From NCBI RefSeq assembly GCF_001402915.1, contig NZ_CP012945.1, positions 1,775,501-1,839,500 of the forward strand: 64,000 nt of DNA, in the 5' to 3' direction. How positions within the stretch are numbered: position 1 is the stretch's first letter; each line of letters opens with the position of its first letter. This stretch comes from Devosia sp. A16 (GTDB lineage: Bacteria > Pseudomonadota > Alphaproteobacteria > Rhizobiales > Devosiaceae). Positions 38,460 through 50,314 of the stretch are shown here, piece by piece. The notes beneath the pieces are model-generated. The model saw only the letters and a program-made list of their open reading frames with translations, had not been told where the DNA came from and did no database searches. Both the position numbers and the translations under genes were made by a program.

Positions 38460-39164
38460 GCGCGCCTTCCCCTCCCCTCGTCGAGTTCGGCGGCATCACC
38501 AAGGTCTATGGCACCGGCGAAGCGGAAGTCCGGGCACTGGACGGCCTCGACTTCCGGGTCGAGCGCGGGGAGTTCGTCGCCGTCATGGGGCCGAGCGGCT
38601 CGGGCAAATCCACCGCCATGAATATCGTGGGTTACCTCGATACGCCGACGGGCGGCAGCTACCGCTTCGATGGCGTACCGGTCGCCAAGGTGAGCCGGCA
38701 GCAGCGCACTCTGCTGCGCCGCAACTTCGTAGGCTTCGTCTTCCAGGGTTACAATCTCCTGCCGCAATCCAGTGCGCTGGAAAATGTCGAACTGCCGCTG
38801 ATCTACCGCGGCGTGTCCGGCGCCGAGCGGCGAAAGCTGGCGCGCGCCGCGCTCGCACGGGTCGGCATGAATGGTCGCGAACACCACCTGCCCTCGCAGC
38901 TGTCGGGCGGGCAGCAGCAGCGGGTGGCTATCGCCCGCGCCATCGTCACCAACCCGCTGCTGCTGCTCGCCGACGAGCCGACGGGCAATCTCGATACCGA
39001 GCGGGCGACCGAAGTGATGAAGCTGCTCGTCGAGCTCAACCGTCAGGATGGCGTCACCATCATCATGGTGACGCACGAGCCGGACATGGCCGTGTTCTGC
39101 AGCCGCCAGATCCGCATCGTCGATGGCCGCGCGGCGGCCGAGCCCACCGCAAGGATACGGTCCG

Positions 39165-39175
<11 letters not shown>
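38456..39175 (+). CDS. MacB-like ABC transporter ATP-binding protein
   Basis: 239 residues; LolD/MacB-type ATPase with Walker [21 protein letters not shown]-loop, [14 protein letters not shown] signature and [13 protein letters not shown] Walker B. Works with the adjacent FtsX-type permease; ATPase and permease are separate polypeptides here, unlike E. coli MacB where they are fused. Mechanotransmission transporters of this kind extrude peptides, siderophores or macrolides from the periplasm rather than across the membrane. Confidence 0.92.
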
Positions 39176-40367
<1,192 letters not shown>

Positions 40368-40379
40368 GCCGGGTCCCGG

Positions 40380-40393
40380 TTGACGTGGATCAA
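40380..40393. promoter_or_regulatory. Fnr/FixK box (distal) before the carboxymuconolactone decarboxylase-like gene
   Basis: TTGACGTGGATCAA, 12 bases after the MacB-like permease stop. A start site at +41.5 would be near 40428, giving a long leader to the next gene; no convincing short gene begins there. Confidence 0.6.
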
Positions 40394-40465
40394 GAAGGGT
40401 CGAGCAGCGTGGAGACGCTCTCATGCCGACATCGGCGTTTCTGCAGTCCTTCATCCTCTCGGCAT

Positions 40466-40479
40466 TTGACTGAGATCAA
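40466..40479. promoter_or_regulatory. Fnr/FixK box (proximal) before the carboxymuconolactone decarboxylase-like gene
   Basis: TTGACTGAGATCAA. Start predicted near 40514, ~43 bases before the GTG at 40557. It is 86 bases (about eight helical turns) from the distal site, so both could be occupied on one face. Confidence 0.75.
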
Positions 40480-40556
40480 GCTCGGATCACCCGCCGGCGA
40501 TAAGTTGCGGCGTCGGCCTGGGCTTCATGATGGGTCCATGAGTGCGGAGAACGCCA

Positions 40557-40877
40557 GTGAGTGAAATGTCTCGGGTCAGCAATGCCTTCCAGGTGTTCAT
40601 GCAGGAAGCTCCGGCTCAGCAGCGGGCCTGGCTCGACGCCGTGCAGAAGCTGGCGGCAGCGTCCGCGCTCGACCCCAAGACGGAGGAACTCGTTTACATC
40701 GGGATCCTGGCTGCCATGCGGCTCGAGAGCGGGTTGCCGTTTCATGTCGTGGACGCCAAGAGCAAGGGCGCCACGCGCGATGAGATCGTCAGTGCAATCC
40801 TGGCGGGCCTTCCGGCCGTCGGCAACGCCGTGGTCCAGGCCTTGCCGGTAGCACTGGCCGCCTATGATGCAGGCTAG
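40557..40877 (+). CDS. carboxymuconolactone decarboxylase/AhpD-like family protein
   Basis: 106 residues; all-helical CMD domain (LDPKTEELVYIGILAAMRLESGLPFHVVDAKSKGATRDEIVSAIL, shown here only as landmarks LVYIGI and GATRDEIVSAI). The GTG at 40557 has GGAG seven bases upstream; an ATG at 40566 is an alternative. The usual AhpD CxxC pair is absent (ESGLPFH replaces the C-x2-C-x3-H segment), so a peroxidase role is doubtful. Preceded by two Fnr/FixK sites, hence probably low-oxygen induced. Confidence 0.8.
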   Translation: MSEMSRVSNAFQVFMQEAPAQQRAWLDAVQKLAAASALDPKTEELVYIGILAAMRLESGLPFHVVDAKSKGATRDEIVSAILAGLPAVGNAVVQALPVALAAYDAG

Positions 40878-41678
40878 GCCGCGGCCCGTCGCCGCCTCAC
40901 GCTGCGACACCGCCGCCCGGCGATGGATGGCATGGCCCCCCATGGCTCCTCACGGTAGGGAATCGCGCACCCGGCGGCGCACTCGGCTGGCGTTGCCGAT
41001 TGTTTCGATGGGCGTTGACCGCCGGAAATACCTTAGGCAATTCAACGAACTGACACCGAAGTGTCCGCAAACGGACATTCCGTATCCAACGTCCGGTAAC
41101 TTGACGATACTGGGGCTCGAGGCTCGTGAAAAAGCGGGCCCGGCCGCGTCCTGATCCAAAGGGGACGCGAGAACGGTACAGTTGCGAAGTGGACGCGAAG
41201 AAACTGTCCCGTTCTGCCAGCAGCGGGTGCTCTGAAGCCGATAGCCTCCAGAGCACCCGCCTGTTCGGATAGGTTGTGGACGCGATCCGAGCCAAACCAG
41301 CTTACGCGATTGCTGCTCGATAAAATACTTCTTTCATTGCTGGAATCGAGGCGCGCGGCTGGACTTCTGCCGCAACTACGCTGCGCTCCCGCAGCGCTCG
41401 ACCTGGCACAGGCGGCCCGGAGCCGAGCCATCTCCCGGGCGGCAGAGGAGCGGCTCCCCGTATCGCACTGCAACAACCTTGCTCCAAATACTTGCGCAGG
41501 CATGCTAGTGTGGCCCCATGCCGACGAGGCACGCAGCGTCAGGTTCCGCGATTTGATCAGTAAACCTCTGATTTTACTACATCCACGGGACCGCAAGTGC
41601 AGCATTGGCGAGCCGGTCCACCTCTGGGATGTATTCCTCGTTGGCTGACCCGCTGGTCAGCCGCTGCGGCTGACCATT
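40878..41678. other. gene-poor interval of different composition
   Basis: About 800 bases with several open frames but none with recognisable domains, consistent codon use or a ribosome site. It is visibly less GC-rich than its surroundings after ~40990. It holds an inverted repeat at 41170-41215 and two GGACGCGA words (41163-41170 and 41191-41198). It may be a remnant of inserted DNA or a large regulatory interval; I see no integrase, transposase or target-site duplication. Confidence 0.4.
41170..41215. repeat. inverted repeat AGAACGGTACAGTT / AACTGTCCCGTTCT
   Basis: 14-base arms with one mismatch separated by 18 bases; the arms look like palindromic half sites of TetR-type operators, but no TetR gene is adjacent. 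There is no T tract, so an intrinsic terminator is unlikely. Confidence 0.5.
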
Positions 41679-41924
41679 ATGCATCGCTATTTCTTCGATT
41701 TTTCTGACGAGACCGACACCCACACCGACACGGAGGGTTCGGAGTTCGGAAACGAAACAGCTGCCGAGGAGGAAGCAGCTGGCATGTTACTCGAAGTAAC
41801 ACGAGATCATTTTCATTACGGCCGCTCGCTTCTCACAGTAGCCGTCCGCGATCAGACTGGTCGGGTTCTCTCCAACGTCAGCCTGTCATTGGAAATACGA
41901 CGTGCGGAAAGGTTGGTACGGTAG
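41679..41924 (+). CDS. DUF6894-like small protein
   Basis: 81 residues starting MHRYFFDFSDET, the hallmark of the small rhizobial family now called DUF6894 (aromatic RYFF start, an acidic D/E-rich segment, then an A-rich helix and a beta hairpin, here TVAVRDQTGRVLSNVSLSLEI). Function unknown; commonly found scattered in Hyphomicrobiales genomes, often several copies. No clear ribosome site precedes the ATG. Slightly less GC-rich than its neighbours. Confidence 0.72.
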   Translation: MHRYFFDFSDETDTHTDTEGSEFGNETAAEEEAAGMLLEVTRDHFHYGRSLLTVAVRDQTGRVLSNVSLSLEIRRAERLVR

Positions 41925-42014
41925 CTGACCAAGGCTTCAAAACAGGCTCTTTCCAATAGCAAACTGACCCATCGTCTGTAGGGTGGCCCGGCCCGGACGG
42001 CTAGGAGATGCGAA

Positions 42015-42737
42015 GTGCCTTGCCCCTATGAGCGGGAGAGCACTTTGTCCGACGCTTCATTCCAGAACCTGCTGCTGGGTCGATTGCCGGCTGACGACCG
42101 GTCTCTGCTCGATCTGGAACTGGTCGACGTTGCTCTGCGTCACCATCTGCATGCAGCGGGCGCGCCTGTGGACGCACTGTACTTCCCCGAGGATGGCATG
42201 GCCTCGGTTGTGGCGCAGGTCGGCCGCAGCGCCATCGAAGTTGGCTTGATCGGCCGCGAAGGCGTTACCAGCCCTTTCGTGGTCACCGGCGATACGCTGT
42301 CCCCCTTCGATACGTTCTCTCAAGCTGCTGGAACCGCCTATCGCGCGCCGATCGATCGGGTGCGCCAGGCGCTTCGGCAGTCGCAGGCTTTCGCGGGGTT
42401 GCTCTCGAGATATTACCGCGCCTTCGAGATCCAGGTCACGGCAACCTCCGTCACAAACGGGCAGGCGCGATTGGGAGAACGGCTGGCGAGATGGCTGTTG
42501 ATGGTGTCCGATCGACTTGGCCCTCACTTCCACATCACTCATGATCTGCTGGCAACGATGCTGGCGGTGCGGCGCTCCAGCGTCACCCTGGCGCTTCAGC
42601 TCCTCGAGGGCGAAGGTCTGATCCGCTCGACCAGAGGGCACCTGGTCATTCTGGATCGAAAACGGCTGGTCGAGCGCGCCGACCACTCCTACGGACTCGC
42701 CGAGGCGGAATATCGGCGACTGATGCAAACCGGCTGA
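42015..42737 (+). CDS. Crp/Fnr family transcriptional regulator
   Basis: 240 residues from the GTG at 42015 (AGGAG seven bases upstream). Cyclic-nucleotide-like sensor domain (LYFPEDGMASVVAQVG, VGLIGREG) and a C-terminal winged helix (HDLLATMLAVRRSSVTLALQLLEGEGLI around the centre RRSSVTLALQ). It has no N-terminal cysteine cluster. The recognition helix RRSSVT differs from the Fnr E-x2-S-R pattern, so it is not expected to read TTGAT sites. This subgroup is abundant in Hyphomicrobiales; the signal is unknown. Confidence 0.88.
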   Translation: MPCPYERESTLSDASFQNLLLGRLPADDRSLLDLELVDVALRHHLHAAGAPVDALYFPEDGMASVVAQVGRSAIEVGLIGREGVTSPFVVTGDTLSPFDTFSQAAGTAYRAPIDRVRQALRQSQAFAGLLSRYYRAFEIQVTATSVTNGQARLGERLARWLLMVSDRLGPHFHITHDLLATMLAVRRSSVTLALQLLEGEGLIRSTRGHLVILDRKRLVERADHSYGLAEAEYRRLMQTG

Positions 42738-42961
42738 GGTGATTTATCACTTCACTTCTCCAGTGGCACCTCGACGCCCGCTCTGGGCCCGACGCGTGCG
42801 CCTGACGGGCGTCGACGTCCAAGCCTGGCTTCCGCCTGGCCCTCGGTGTCGGTGACTGCTGGAACTCCGCTGGCAGCAACTGCCCGGATCGGATCAGGTC
42901 GCTCACAGAATGCAGCCCCGTCCGTCGCGCCCTGCTGGACGTATGGAGGCCCGATCTCGAC

Positions 42962-43939
42962 CTATGAGGCGTAGCCGATCTGCTTGAGAAAGCCGTCGAT
43001 CACGGCAAAGGACTCGGCATCGTGGCCGATGCCGATATGGCCGCCATCGGCGAACACCTTCACCCTCGCGCCGGGGACCCGTTCGCCGATGTAGCGCGCC
43101 GCCGCCGCGGTGCCGAACGCATCGTCTTCGTACGACAGTGCCAGCGTCGGCGCGGTGATCGTCTCGAGCGGCATCGGCGCCGGGTTGCTGGCGAGCCGCG
43201 CGTCGTTGAGCAAGCCGTCTGCCCTGAGGCTGACCGGCAGGATTGCCTCGAGGATGTGCCGCGCCCTTGCCTGCTCGGCCGGATCGGCCGCCTTGATCAA
43301 TGCGGGTCGGGTGGCCAGCAGCGCCTGGGTCAGCAGGTCGGGCAGCGTGGTGATGGCGAGCCAGAACAGGAAGTCCGACCGCAGCGCCGCCATGGCCATC
43401 TGCATCTGCTCCGGCGGCACCGACTGCACCGGGGTATCGCGGGGAACGTAGCTGGCGGGGACCAGGGGCAGCAGCGCCGCGCAGCGCCCGGGATGCCGGA
43501 TGGCGAAGGACATGGCCGAAAGCGCTCCCGCCGAGCCGCCGGCGATCGCCACCCTGTCGATGTCCAGCGCGTCGAGCAGATCGACCAGGGCATCGGCCTG
43601 GTTTTCCGAGGAGGGGTCGTCAGGAAAGGCCGAGCGCAGGTAACCGAAGCGCGATGGCGCGATGATCCGATAGCCCGCCTCGCTGAAGCGCCTGGCAAAG
43701 AACAGTCCCTGGTCGAAACCGCCGCCGGTGCCGTGCACCATGAGGAGTGGAACTCCCTTGCCGGCCTCTGCATATTCGAGCGTCCCGAAGCGTGACGGGA
43801 TCACCCGGCTCAGCTCCGGCGCCACCAGGGCACGCGCCCTCGCCATATCGCGGCCATAAGCGGACGCCACGGCACCACCCGCCGCCACGAGCCCTGCGCC
43901 GACGACGCCAAGTCCCAACGCTGCTCTGCGTGAAACCAT
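42962..43939 (-). CDS. exported alpha/beta hydrolase
   Basis: 325 residues from the ATG at 43939 (GAGG just upstream). N-terminal twin-arginine-like signal (MVSRRAALGLGVVGAGLVAAGGAVASA). Alpha/beta-hydrolase core: MVHGTGGG oxyanion region, nucleophile elbow AGGSAGALS (G-G-S-A-G), DDAFG acid and a C-terminal GGHIGIGH His. Esterase or related hydrolase exported to the periplasm; substrate not inferable. 57 bases downstream of the GyrI-like gene and possibly part of its low-oxygen transcript. Confidence 0.85.
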   Translation of the reverse strand: MVSRRAALGLGVVGAGLVAAGGAVASAYGRDMARARALVAPELSRVIPSRFGTLEYAEAGKGVPLLMVHGTGGGFDQGLFFARRFSEAGYRIIAPSRFGYLRSAFPDDPSSENQADALVDLLDALDIDRVAIAGGSAGALSAMSFAIRHPGRCAALLPLVPASYVPRDTPVQSVPPEQMQMAMAALRSDFLFWLAITTLPDLLTQALLATRPALIKAADPAEQARARHILEAILPVSLRADGLLNDARLASNPAPMPLETITAPTLALSYEDDAFGTAAAARYIGERVPGARVKVFADGGHIGIGHDAESFAVIDGFLKQIGYAS

Positions 43940-43996
43940 CGTAACCTCACTCCACGGCGGCATGCGTGCAACGGCGCGACGGCCGGTCTGCCGCCA

Positions 43997-44467
43997 TCAG
44001 CCTGCCGCGTGGACCGGCCAGATCACTTCGGTCCGGATCTGCTCGGGCGGCGTCTCGGGAGGGCTCATATAGCTCTCCCACATGTCCTTGCCGGGAGACA
44101 GCTTCTGCGCCTTCATGGCTATGGTCATCAGATCGTAGGTTCTGGCGACAGTATCGTAGGGGCCGACATGGGTGGCCGTCATGTTGGTGCCGCCCGGGCT
44201 CTGCCCGATGGAAAGGCCGGCCGCGCGCAGAGCGGGAATGTCGGCCTCCAGCACCGGAAAGCCCAGCTCGAAACTGGCCGCTGTTGCATCGAAATCGGTG
44301 TAGTGAGCGAGCGGGTTGCCGGCCATCTGCGCCTTTGCCCTGGCGAACATCTGGCTCAGGGTGGCGAACCCCTGCCCCATGGTCGCGGACATCTGCGGCA
44401 GCGTCGAGCGCAGATTGATATAGGCGAAGGGCCTGGGTTTCAGTTCGACGACAACCGGATCAGCCAT
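43997..44467 (-). CDS. GyrI-like small-molecule-binding domain protein
   Basis: 156 residues resembling the GyrI-like/SOUL effector-binding fold: a start PVVVELKPRPFAYINLRS, the FELGFPV segment followed by the central GTNMTATHVGPYDTVARTYD and a C-terminal PPETPPEQIRTEVIWPV. Stand-alone members bind hydrophobic ligands or act as hydrolases of toxic compounds. AGGAGGT is placed perfectly before the ATG. A Fnr/FixK site inside the 3' end of pfkB gives it its own predicted promoter. Confidence 0.8.
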   Translation of the reverse strand: MADPVVVELKPRPFAYINLRSTLPQMSATMGQGFATLSQMFARAKAQMAGNPLAHYTDFDATAASFELGFPVLEADIPALRAAGLSIGQSPGGTNMTATHVGPYDTVARTYDLMTIAMKAQKLSPGKDMWESYMSPPETPPEQIRTEVIWPVHAAG

Positions 44468-44469
44468 GA

Positions 44470-45516
44470 TTACCTCCTGCTGTTCGACCCATTCTGCGTG
44501 CTCGGCGAGCCCAGGACTTGATCCAGATCATTTGCCCGCTCGATTGCCGCGGCCGATGCGGTCGGGCCCCTCAGATAGATGGCCTTGCCGGTTTCGTTGT
44601 AGAACCGCTCGCTGGTCGTGCGCTCGCACAGCTGCGTCGCTTCCCGCGTGACGGCGGACGCTGCCGCGGCGACGCCGAAACGGTTGGCGGACTCGATCGA
44701 CCAGCCCTGCGCCAGTGCCAGCGTCAGGGCGGCGACATAGCTGTCACCGGCGCCCACCATGCTGTGCACCGTCACCTCGGGCGGTGCGATGGTGAACTGG
44801 CTGTCGCGCGTCGTGACCAGCGATCCCCGCTCGCCCATGGCGAATACCGCCACCTCCGTCGCCCCCGACCCCACCAGTTCCGTGGCGATGTCGGCAGGCG
44901 AGCCGCGGGCGGAGGTTTCCGTCGCCAGTTCCTCTGCTTCCAGCTGGTTCAGCCGGATCAGGAAGGGCCGCCCGGCAAGCCCCCGCTTCAGCGCCGCGCC
45001 ATGCGTGTCGAGGATCAGCCTGGCATTGTGCCAGCGCACGAGGTCGCCCAGGCGGGCGTAGAAATCCTCGGCGATCCCCGGCAGCAGGCTGCCGCTGGCA
45101 ACCACATAGCGGACCCCGCCCGCGATGAGACGGCCGAGTTCGGCGAGGATCGCATCGCCGCAGCGCGCCTCCTGCGGCGGCCCCGGCAGGACGAAGCGAT
45201 AGTGCAGCCCGGTCTGCTGCTCCATCACCGTCATCGAGGTTCGCGTCTCCCCGCCCAGCGGATACTGAATGCACTCGACGCCGGCTGCCCGTAACAGGTC
45301 GCCATACTGGTGGCCGGTATGGCCGCCGAGCGCCACGAAGGCGCGGCTGCTGCCGCCCAGTTCGCGGATCGCCCGCGAGACGTTGGCGCCGCCGCCGCCC
45401 GCATGCAACACCGCCGGTTCGCACCTGAGCTTGCGCTGCGGTTCGAGCCGGGGCACGGAGGTGGTGATGTCGAGCGCCGGATTGAGCGTCACCGTCAGGA
45501 TGGGCAACTGCGTCAT
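44470..45516 (-). CDS. pfkB: phosphofructokinase, PfkB family (1-PFK/PFK-2-like)
   Basis: 348 residues; ribokinase/PfkB family with N-terminal TLNPALD (PFK-2/FruK/LacC group), HAGGGGANVSRAIRELGG, and the C-terminal ATP/anion-hole motif VGAGDSYVAALTLALAQG with the catalytic Asp. Predicted to phosphorylate fructose 6-phosphate (or a 1-phosphate) to the bisphosphate. Its ATG overlaps the class I aldolase stop, and glucokinase precedes, which argues for fructose 6-phosphate as substrate. The last ~20 codons run through a Fnr/FixK site that serves the next gene. Confidence 0.88.
   Translation of the reverse strand: MTQLPILTVTLNPALDITTSVPRLEPQRKLRCEPAVLHAGGGGANVSRAIRELGGSSRAFVALGGHTGHQYGDLLRAAGVECIQYPLGGETRTSMTVMEQQTGLHYRFVLPGPPQEARCGDAILAELGRLIAGGVRYVVASGSLLPGIAEDFYARLGDLVRWHNARLILDTHGAALKRGLAGRPFLIRLNQLEAEELATETSARGSPADIATELVGSGATEVAVFAMGERGSLVTTRDSQFTIAPPEVTVHSMVGAGDSYVAALTLALAQGWSIESANRFGVAAAASAVTREATQLCERTTSERFYNETGKAIYLRGPTASAAAIERANDLDQVLGSPSTQNGSNSRR
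44518..44531. promoter_or_regulatory. Fnr/FixK box inside the 3' end of pfkB
   Basis: TTGATCCAGATCAT lies within pfkB codons, yet its centre is 57 bases from the GyrI-like ATG, predicting a start near 44483, 16 bases before that ATG. The placement is the same as at the other sites, so it is unlikely to be chance. Confidence 0.65.
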
Positions 45517-46451
45517 GACGCCGACCTCGTGGCGCTCGCGCCGATGTGGATGGCGGCAATCCGGCCGAGCATCGCCAGCGCTTCGTCGCGCGGCCGCTGG
45601 AACGTGTTCCGCCCGACGATCGAGCCGTGCCCACCGCCGGCCGCGATGGCGCTGACCTCGGCATAGACGGCCTCGACATCCTTGGCCGGACCGCCCGAGA
45701 ACACCACCAGCCGCCGTCCGGCAAACGCCGCCTCGAGGACATGGGCGACGCGGGCTTCGAGGCGCGCGAAGTCATAGCCCGCCGCCTGGCAGGCGAGCTG
45801 CGCCTGGGCTGTTTCGATGTGCGCTGCAGGCGGCTTGACCTTGATGATGTGGGCACCAAGTTGCGCCGCGATCTGCGCGCCATAGGCAACCACGTCGACC
45901 GCCGTCTCGCCTTCATGCGACAGCGCGCCACCACGCGGATAGGCCCAGATGACGACGACCAGACCATTCGCCTTCGCCTCGGCGGCGCCTGCCCGCACCT
46001 CTTCGAACATGTCGTACTGGCGGTCGGATCCCGGGTAGATGGTGTAGCCGATGGCGCTGCAGCCGAGTTCCAGGGCGTCGCGCACTGTCGCCGTGATCGC
46101 CTCGTCCTTGACCGAACCGAGGCCGTTGGCGTTGTTGGCCTTGAGGATGAGCGGCACCGCGCCGGCATAGCGGTCGGCTCCCGCCGTGAGGAAGCCCAGC
46201 GGCGCCGCGAGCGCGCTGACTTCCGCGTCGATCGCCAGTTCGAAGTGATAGCGCGGATCGTACCCGGCCGGGTTGGGAGCAAAGCTGGCGGCCGGACCGT
46301 GCTCGAAACCCTGGTCGACCGGCAGGATCAGCAGCCGCCCGGTGCCGCCGGTGATCCCGTGCATGAGCAGGCGGCTCAAATTGGCCTTCACGCCCGGCCG
46401 CTCGCCATCATACCAGCTCAGCACCTCAAGAACTGGAGCGGTGATCCGCAT
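45513..46451 (-). CDS. fbaB: fructose-bisphosphate aldolase, class I (DhnA/FbaB type)
   Basis: 312 residues from the ATG at 46451 (GGAG six bases upstream). DhnA-type TIM barrel: LLILPVDQGFEHGP, LILKANNANGLG, IWAYPRGGALSHE, and the Schiff-base lysine in HIIKVKPP. Splits fructose 1,6-bisphosphate into triose phosphates without a metal. Encoded between glucokinase and phosphofructokinase with a 16-base gap and a 4-base overlap, forming an upper-glycolysis operon under an Fnr/FixK site. Confidence 0.92.
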   Translation of the reverse strand: MRITAPVLEVLSWYDGERPGVKANLSRLLMHGITGGTGRLLILPVDQGFEHGPAASFAPNPAGYDPRYHFELAIDAEVSALAAPLGFLTAGADRYAGAVPLILKANNANGLGSVKDEAITATVRDALELGCSAIGYTIYPGSDRQYDMFEEVRAGAAEAKANGLVVVIWAYPRGGALSHEGETAVDVVAYGAQIAAQLGAHIIKVKPPAAHIETAQAQLACQAAGYDFARLEARVAHVLEAAFAGRRLVVFSGGPAKDVEAVYAEVSAIAAGGGHGSIVGRNTFQRPRDEALAMLGRIAAIHIGASATRSAS

Positions 46452-46467
46452 TCTGTTCTCCCGTGGG

Positions 46468-47475
46468 TCAGGACGCCGCCCGCGCGACCGGACGATGCGC
46501 TGCCCCATGCGACGAGAGCGACCGGGCGATGGCGATCGCCGCTCCGCGCAGACCGGCATCGGCCGCGGTCTTGATCACTCTCACGGGCACCTTGGCGATA
46601 TAGGCGGAACGTTCGCCGCGGCTCTCGAAGGCCTCGCGAAAATGTCCGGTCTGCAACGCCGGGATGATGTTGGCGACGAGGCCGCCACCCAGATAGAGGC
46701 CGCCGCGTGCGCCGTAGAGCAGCGCGATATCGCCCGCCACCCGCCCCAGCCATGTCGCCATGATCTGCAGGGCGCGCGCCGCGACCGGGTCCTCGCCGGA
46801 GAGGCCGGCAGCCGCGATCTGCTTGGCGCCGCTGGATTTGGGGGGGACCTTCGCCTTGGCGACTAGCGCTGCGTAGAGCGCTGCGAGCCCGGCTCCGGTG
46901 AAGATGTCGTCGCAGGCGACGTACCGCCCGGCGAGGAAGCCCGCCCCCAGTTCGGCGAGATCGTCCCTGGTCGGCACGAAGCGCTGGAAACCGCCTTCGC
47001 CGACGACCGGCGCCCATTCCTTGTCGGCCCGCACCAGTCCGGCGATGCCGACCGCCGCGCCGGCCATCATCACGGCCTTGTTGCCATAGGGAACGGCGGC
47101 GCCGGCATGCAGCTCGGTGAGGTCGTAGGCCGACAGGTTGGGCAGCACCAGCGCACTGGCCTCGATATCGTTGACGAGGCAGACGTGATCGGCGCGGGTC
47201 GCGGCACGCACATCGTTGCGGCTCAGCTTCCAGTCGCGGTGGGTGAAGGTGGCAGCGTCGCCTTCCACCGTTCCCGCCAGCGCCAGCGACACCTTGTCGG
47301 GGCAGCGGGGAATGGAAGCGAGATAGCGCTCGACCGCCTGCATCGGCTGTTCGAAATCGGCAGTGCTGAGGAGCGCGAAATTGGACACCGACAACTCGTC
47401 GATGTCGGCGATGGCAAGGCTGACATACCTGGCGCCAAAAGCGCCGACCAGTGCCTGGCGCGAATGCTCGATCAT
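46468..47475 (-). CDS. glk: glucokinase (Glk family)
   Basis: 335 residues from the ATG at 47475, with GGGAG seven bases upstream. Glucokinase family PF02685 features: LALAGTVEGDAATFTHRDW (sugar-binding NxxW-type region), LVNDIEASALVLPNL with the catalytic Asp, and the C-terminal GGLYLGGGLVANIIP. The N-terminal phosphate loop is degenerate (VGAFGARYVSLAIAD instead of DIGGTN), which is odd for a kinase of this family. ATP-dependent phosphorylation of glucose is the family reaction. First gene of the glk-fbaB-pfkB operon. Confidence 0.85.
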   Translation of the reverse strand: MIEHSRQALVGAFGARYVSLAIADIDELSVSNFALLSTADFEQPMQAVERYLASIPRCPDKVSLALAGTVEGDAATFTHRDWKLSRNDVRAATRADHVCLVNDIEASALVLPNLSAYDLTELHAGAAVPYGNKAVMMAGAAVGIAGLVRADKEWAPVVGEGGFQRFVPTRDDLAELGAGFLAGRYVACDDIFTGAGLAALYAALVAKAKVPPKSSGAKQIAAAGLSGEDPVAARALQIMATWLGRVAGDIALLYGARGGLYLGGGLVANIIPALQTGHFREAFESRGERSAYIAKVPVRVIKTAADAGLRGAAIAIARSLSSHGAAHRPVARAAS

Positions 47476-47530
47476 CTGGGTGCTCCCTGTTTCGTCTAGG
47501 TGAGCATGACGCCGCTCGAGATCGGGGCGT

Positions 47531-47544
47531 TTGATCTGGATCAT
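47531..47544. promoter_or_regulatory. Fnr/FixK box for the glk-fbaB-pfkB operon
   Basis: TTGATCTGGATCAT. Predicted start near 47496, 21 bases before the glk ATG. One of two adjacent sites in this divergent promoter. Confidence 0.78.
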
Positions 47545-47556
47545 CCGGCCTCGCGT

Positions 47557-47570
47557 TTGACACGGATCAA
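47557..47570. promoter_or_regulatory. Fnr/FixK box for ppsA
   Basis: TTGACACGGATCAA. Predicted start near 47605, 39 bases before the ppsA ATG. Together with the site at 47531 it gives each divergent operon its own activator site. Confidence 0.78.
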
Positions 47571-47643
47571 GAAACGGCGGCCTCGTCCGGGCCAGCATCA
47601 TCGGCAACCGGGCCTTCGGGCCTCTCCAGATGGAGCACCACCG

Positions 47644-50040
<2,397 letters not shown>

Positions 50041-50047
50041 GGAGCAG

Positions 50048-50305
50048 ATGAACGACCTCGACCATCGCGAGCAGGCCCAGTTGGGGCTGAAATACATCGA
50101 AGACTCGGTCGTCAACCTGCTGACGCGACACCCCAAGGGGTTGAGTATCTCGACGATCGCCGAGGTGCTTGGGCTCAGCGCCGAACTCTCCCCGAAACAC
50201 CGCGACATGATCGCCGCCGGCATCCTCGAGCTGCTCACCCGTTCGGGGCGGATTCTTTGGGACGAGGCCAGCCATACCTATATAGATAACCCGGACAGAT
50301 CCTGA
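50048..50305 (+). CDS. small helical protein of unknown function
   Basis: 85 residues, begins 7 bases after the ppsA stop with GAGGAGCAG before the ATG. The sequence looks like a winged-helix-type fold (SVVNLLTRHPKGLSISTIAEVLG, then AAGILELLTRSGRILWDE), suggesting a DNA-binding or protein-docking domain, although no close family is recognised. Co-transcription with ppsA and trxC implies low-oxygen expression. Confidence 0.75.
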   Translation: MNDLDHREQAQLGLKYIEDSVVNLLTRHPKGLSISTIAEVLGLSAELSPKHRDMIAAGILELLTRSGRILWDEASHTYIDNPDRS

Positions 50306-50314
50306 ACACGAACG

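Noticed and set aside
40423-40473. 16-codon ORF after the first of two Fnr/FixK sites
   Set aside because: No ribosome site, and its end overlaps the second box; not enough support for a leader peptide.
41042-41648. Open frames of 124 and 187 codons on opposite strands
   Set aside because: No recognisable domain, no ribosome site, Ser/Arg-rich low-complexity translations; left as a gene-poor interval.
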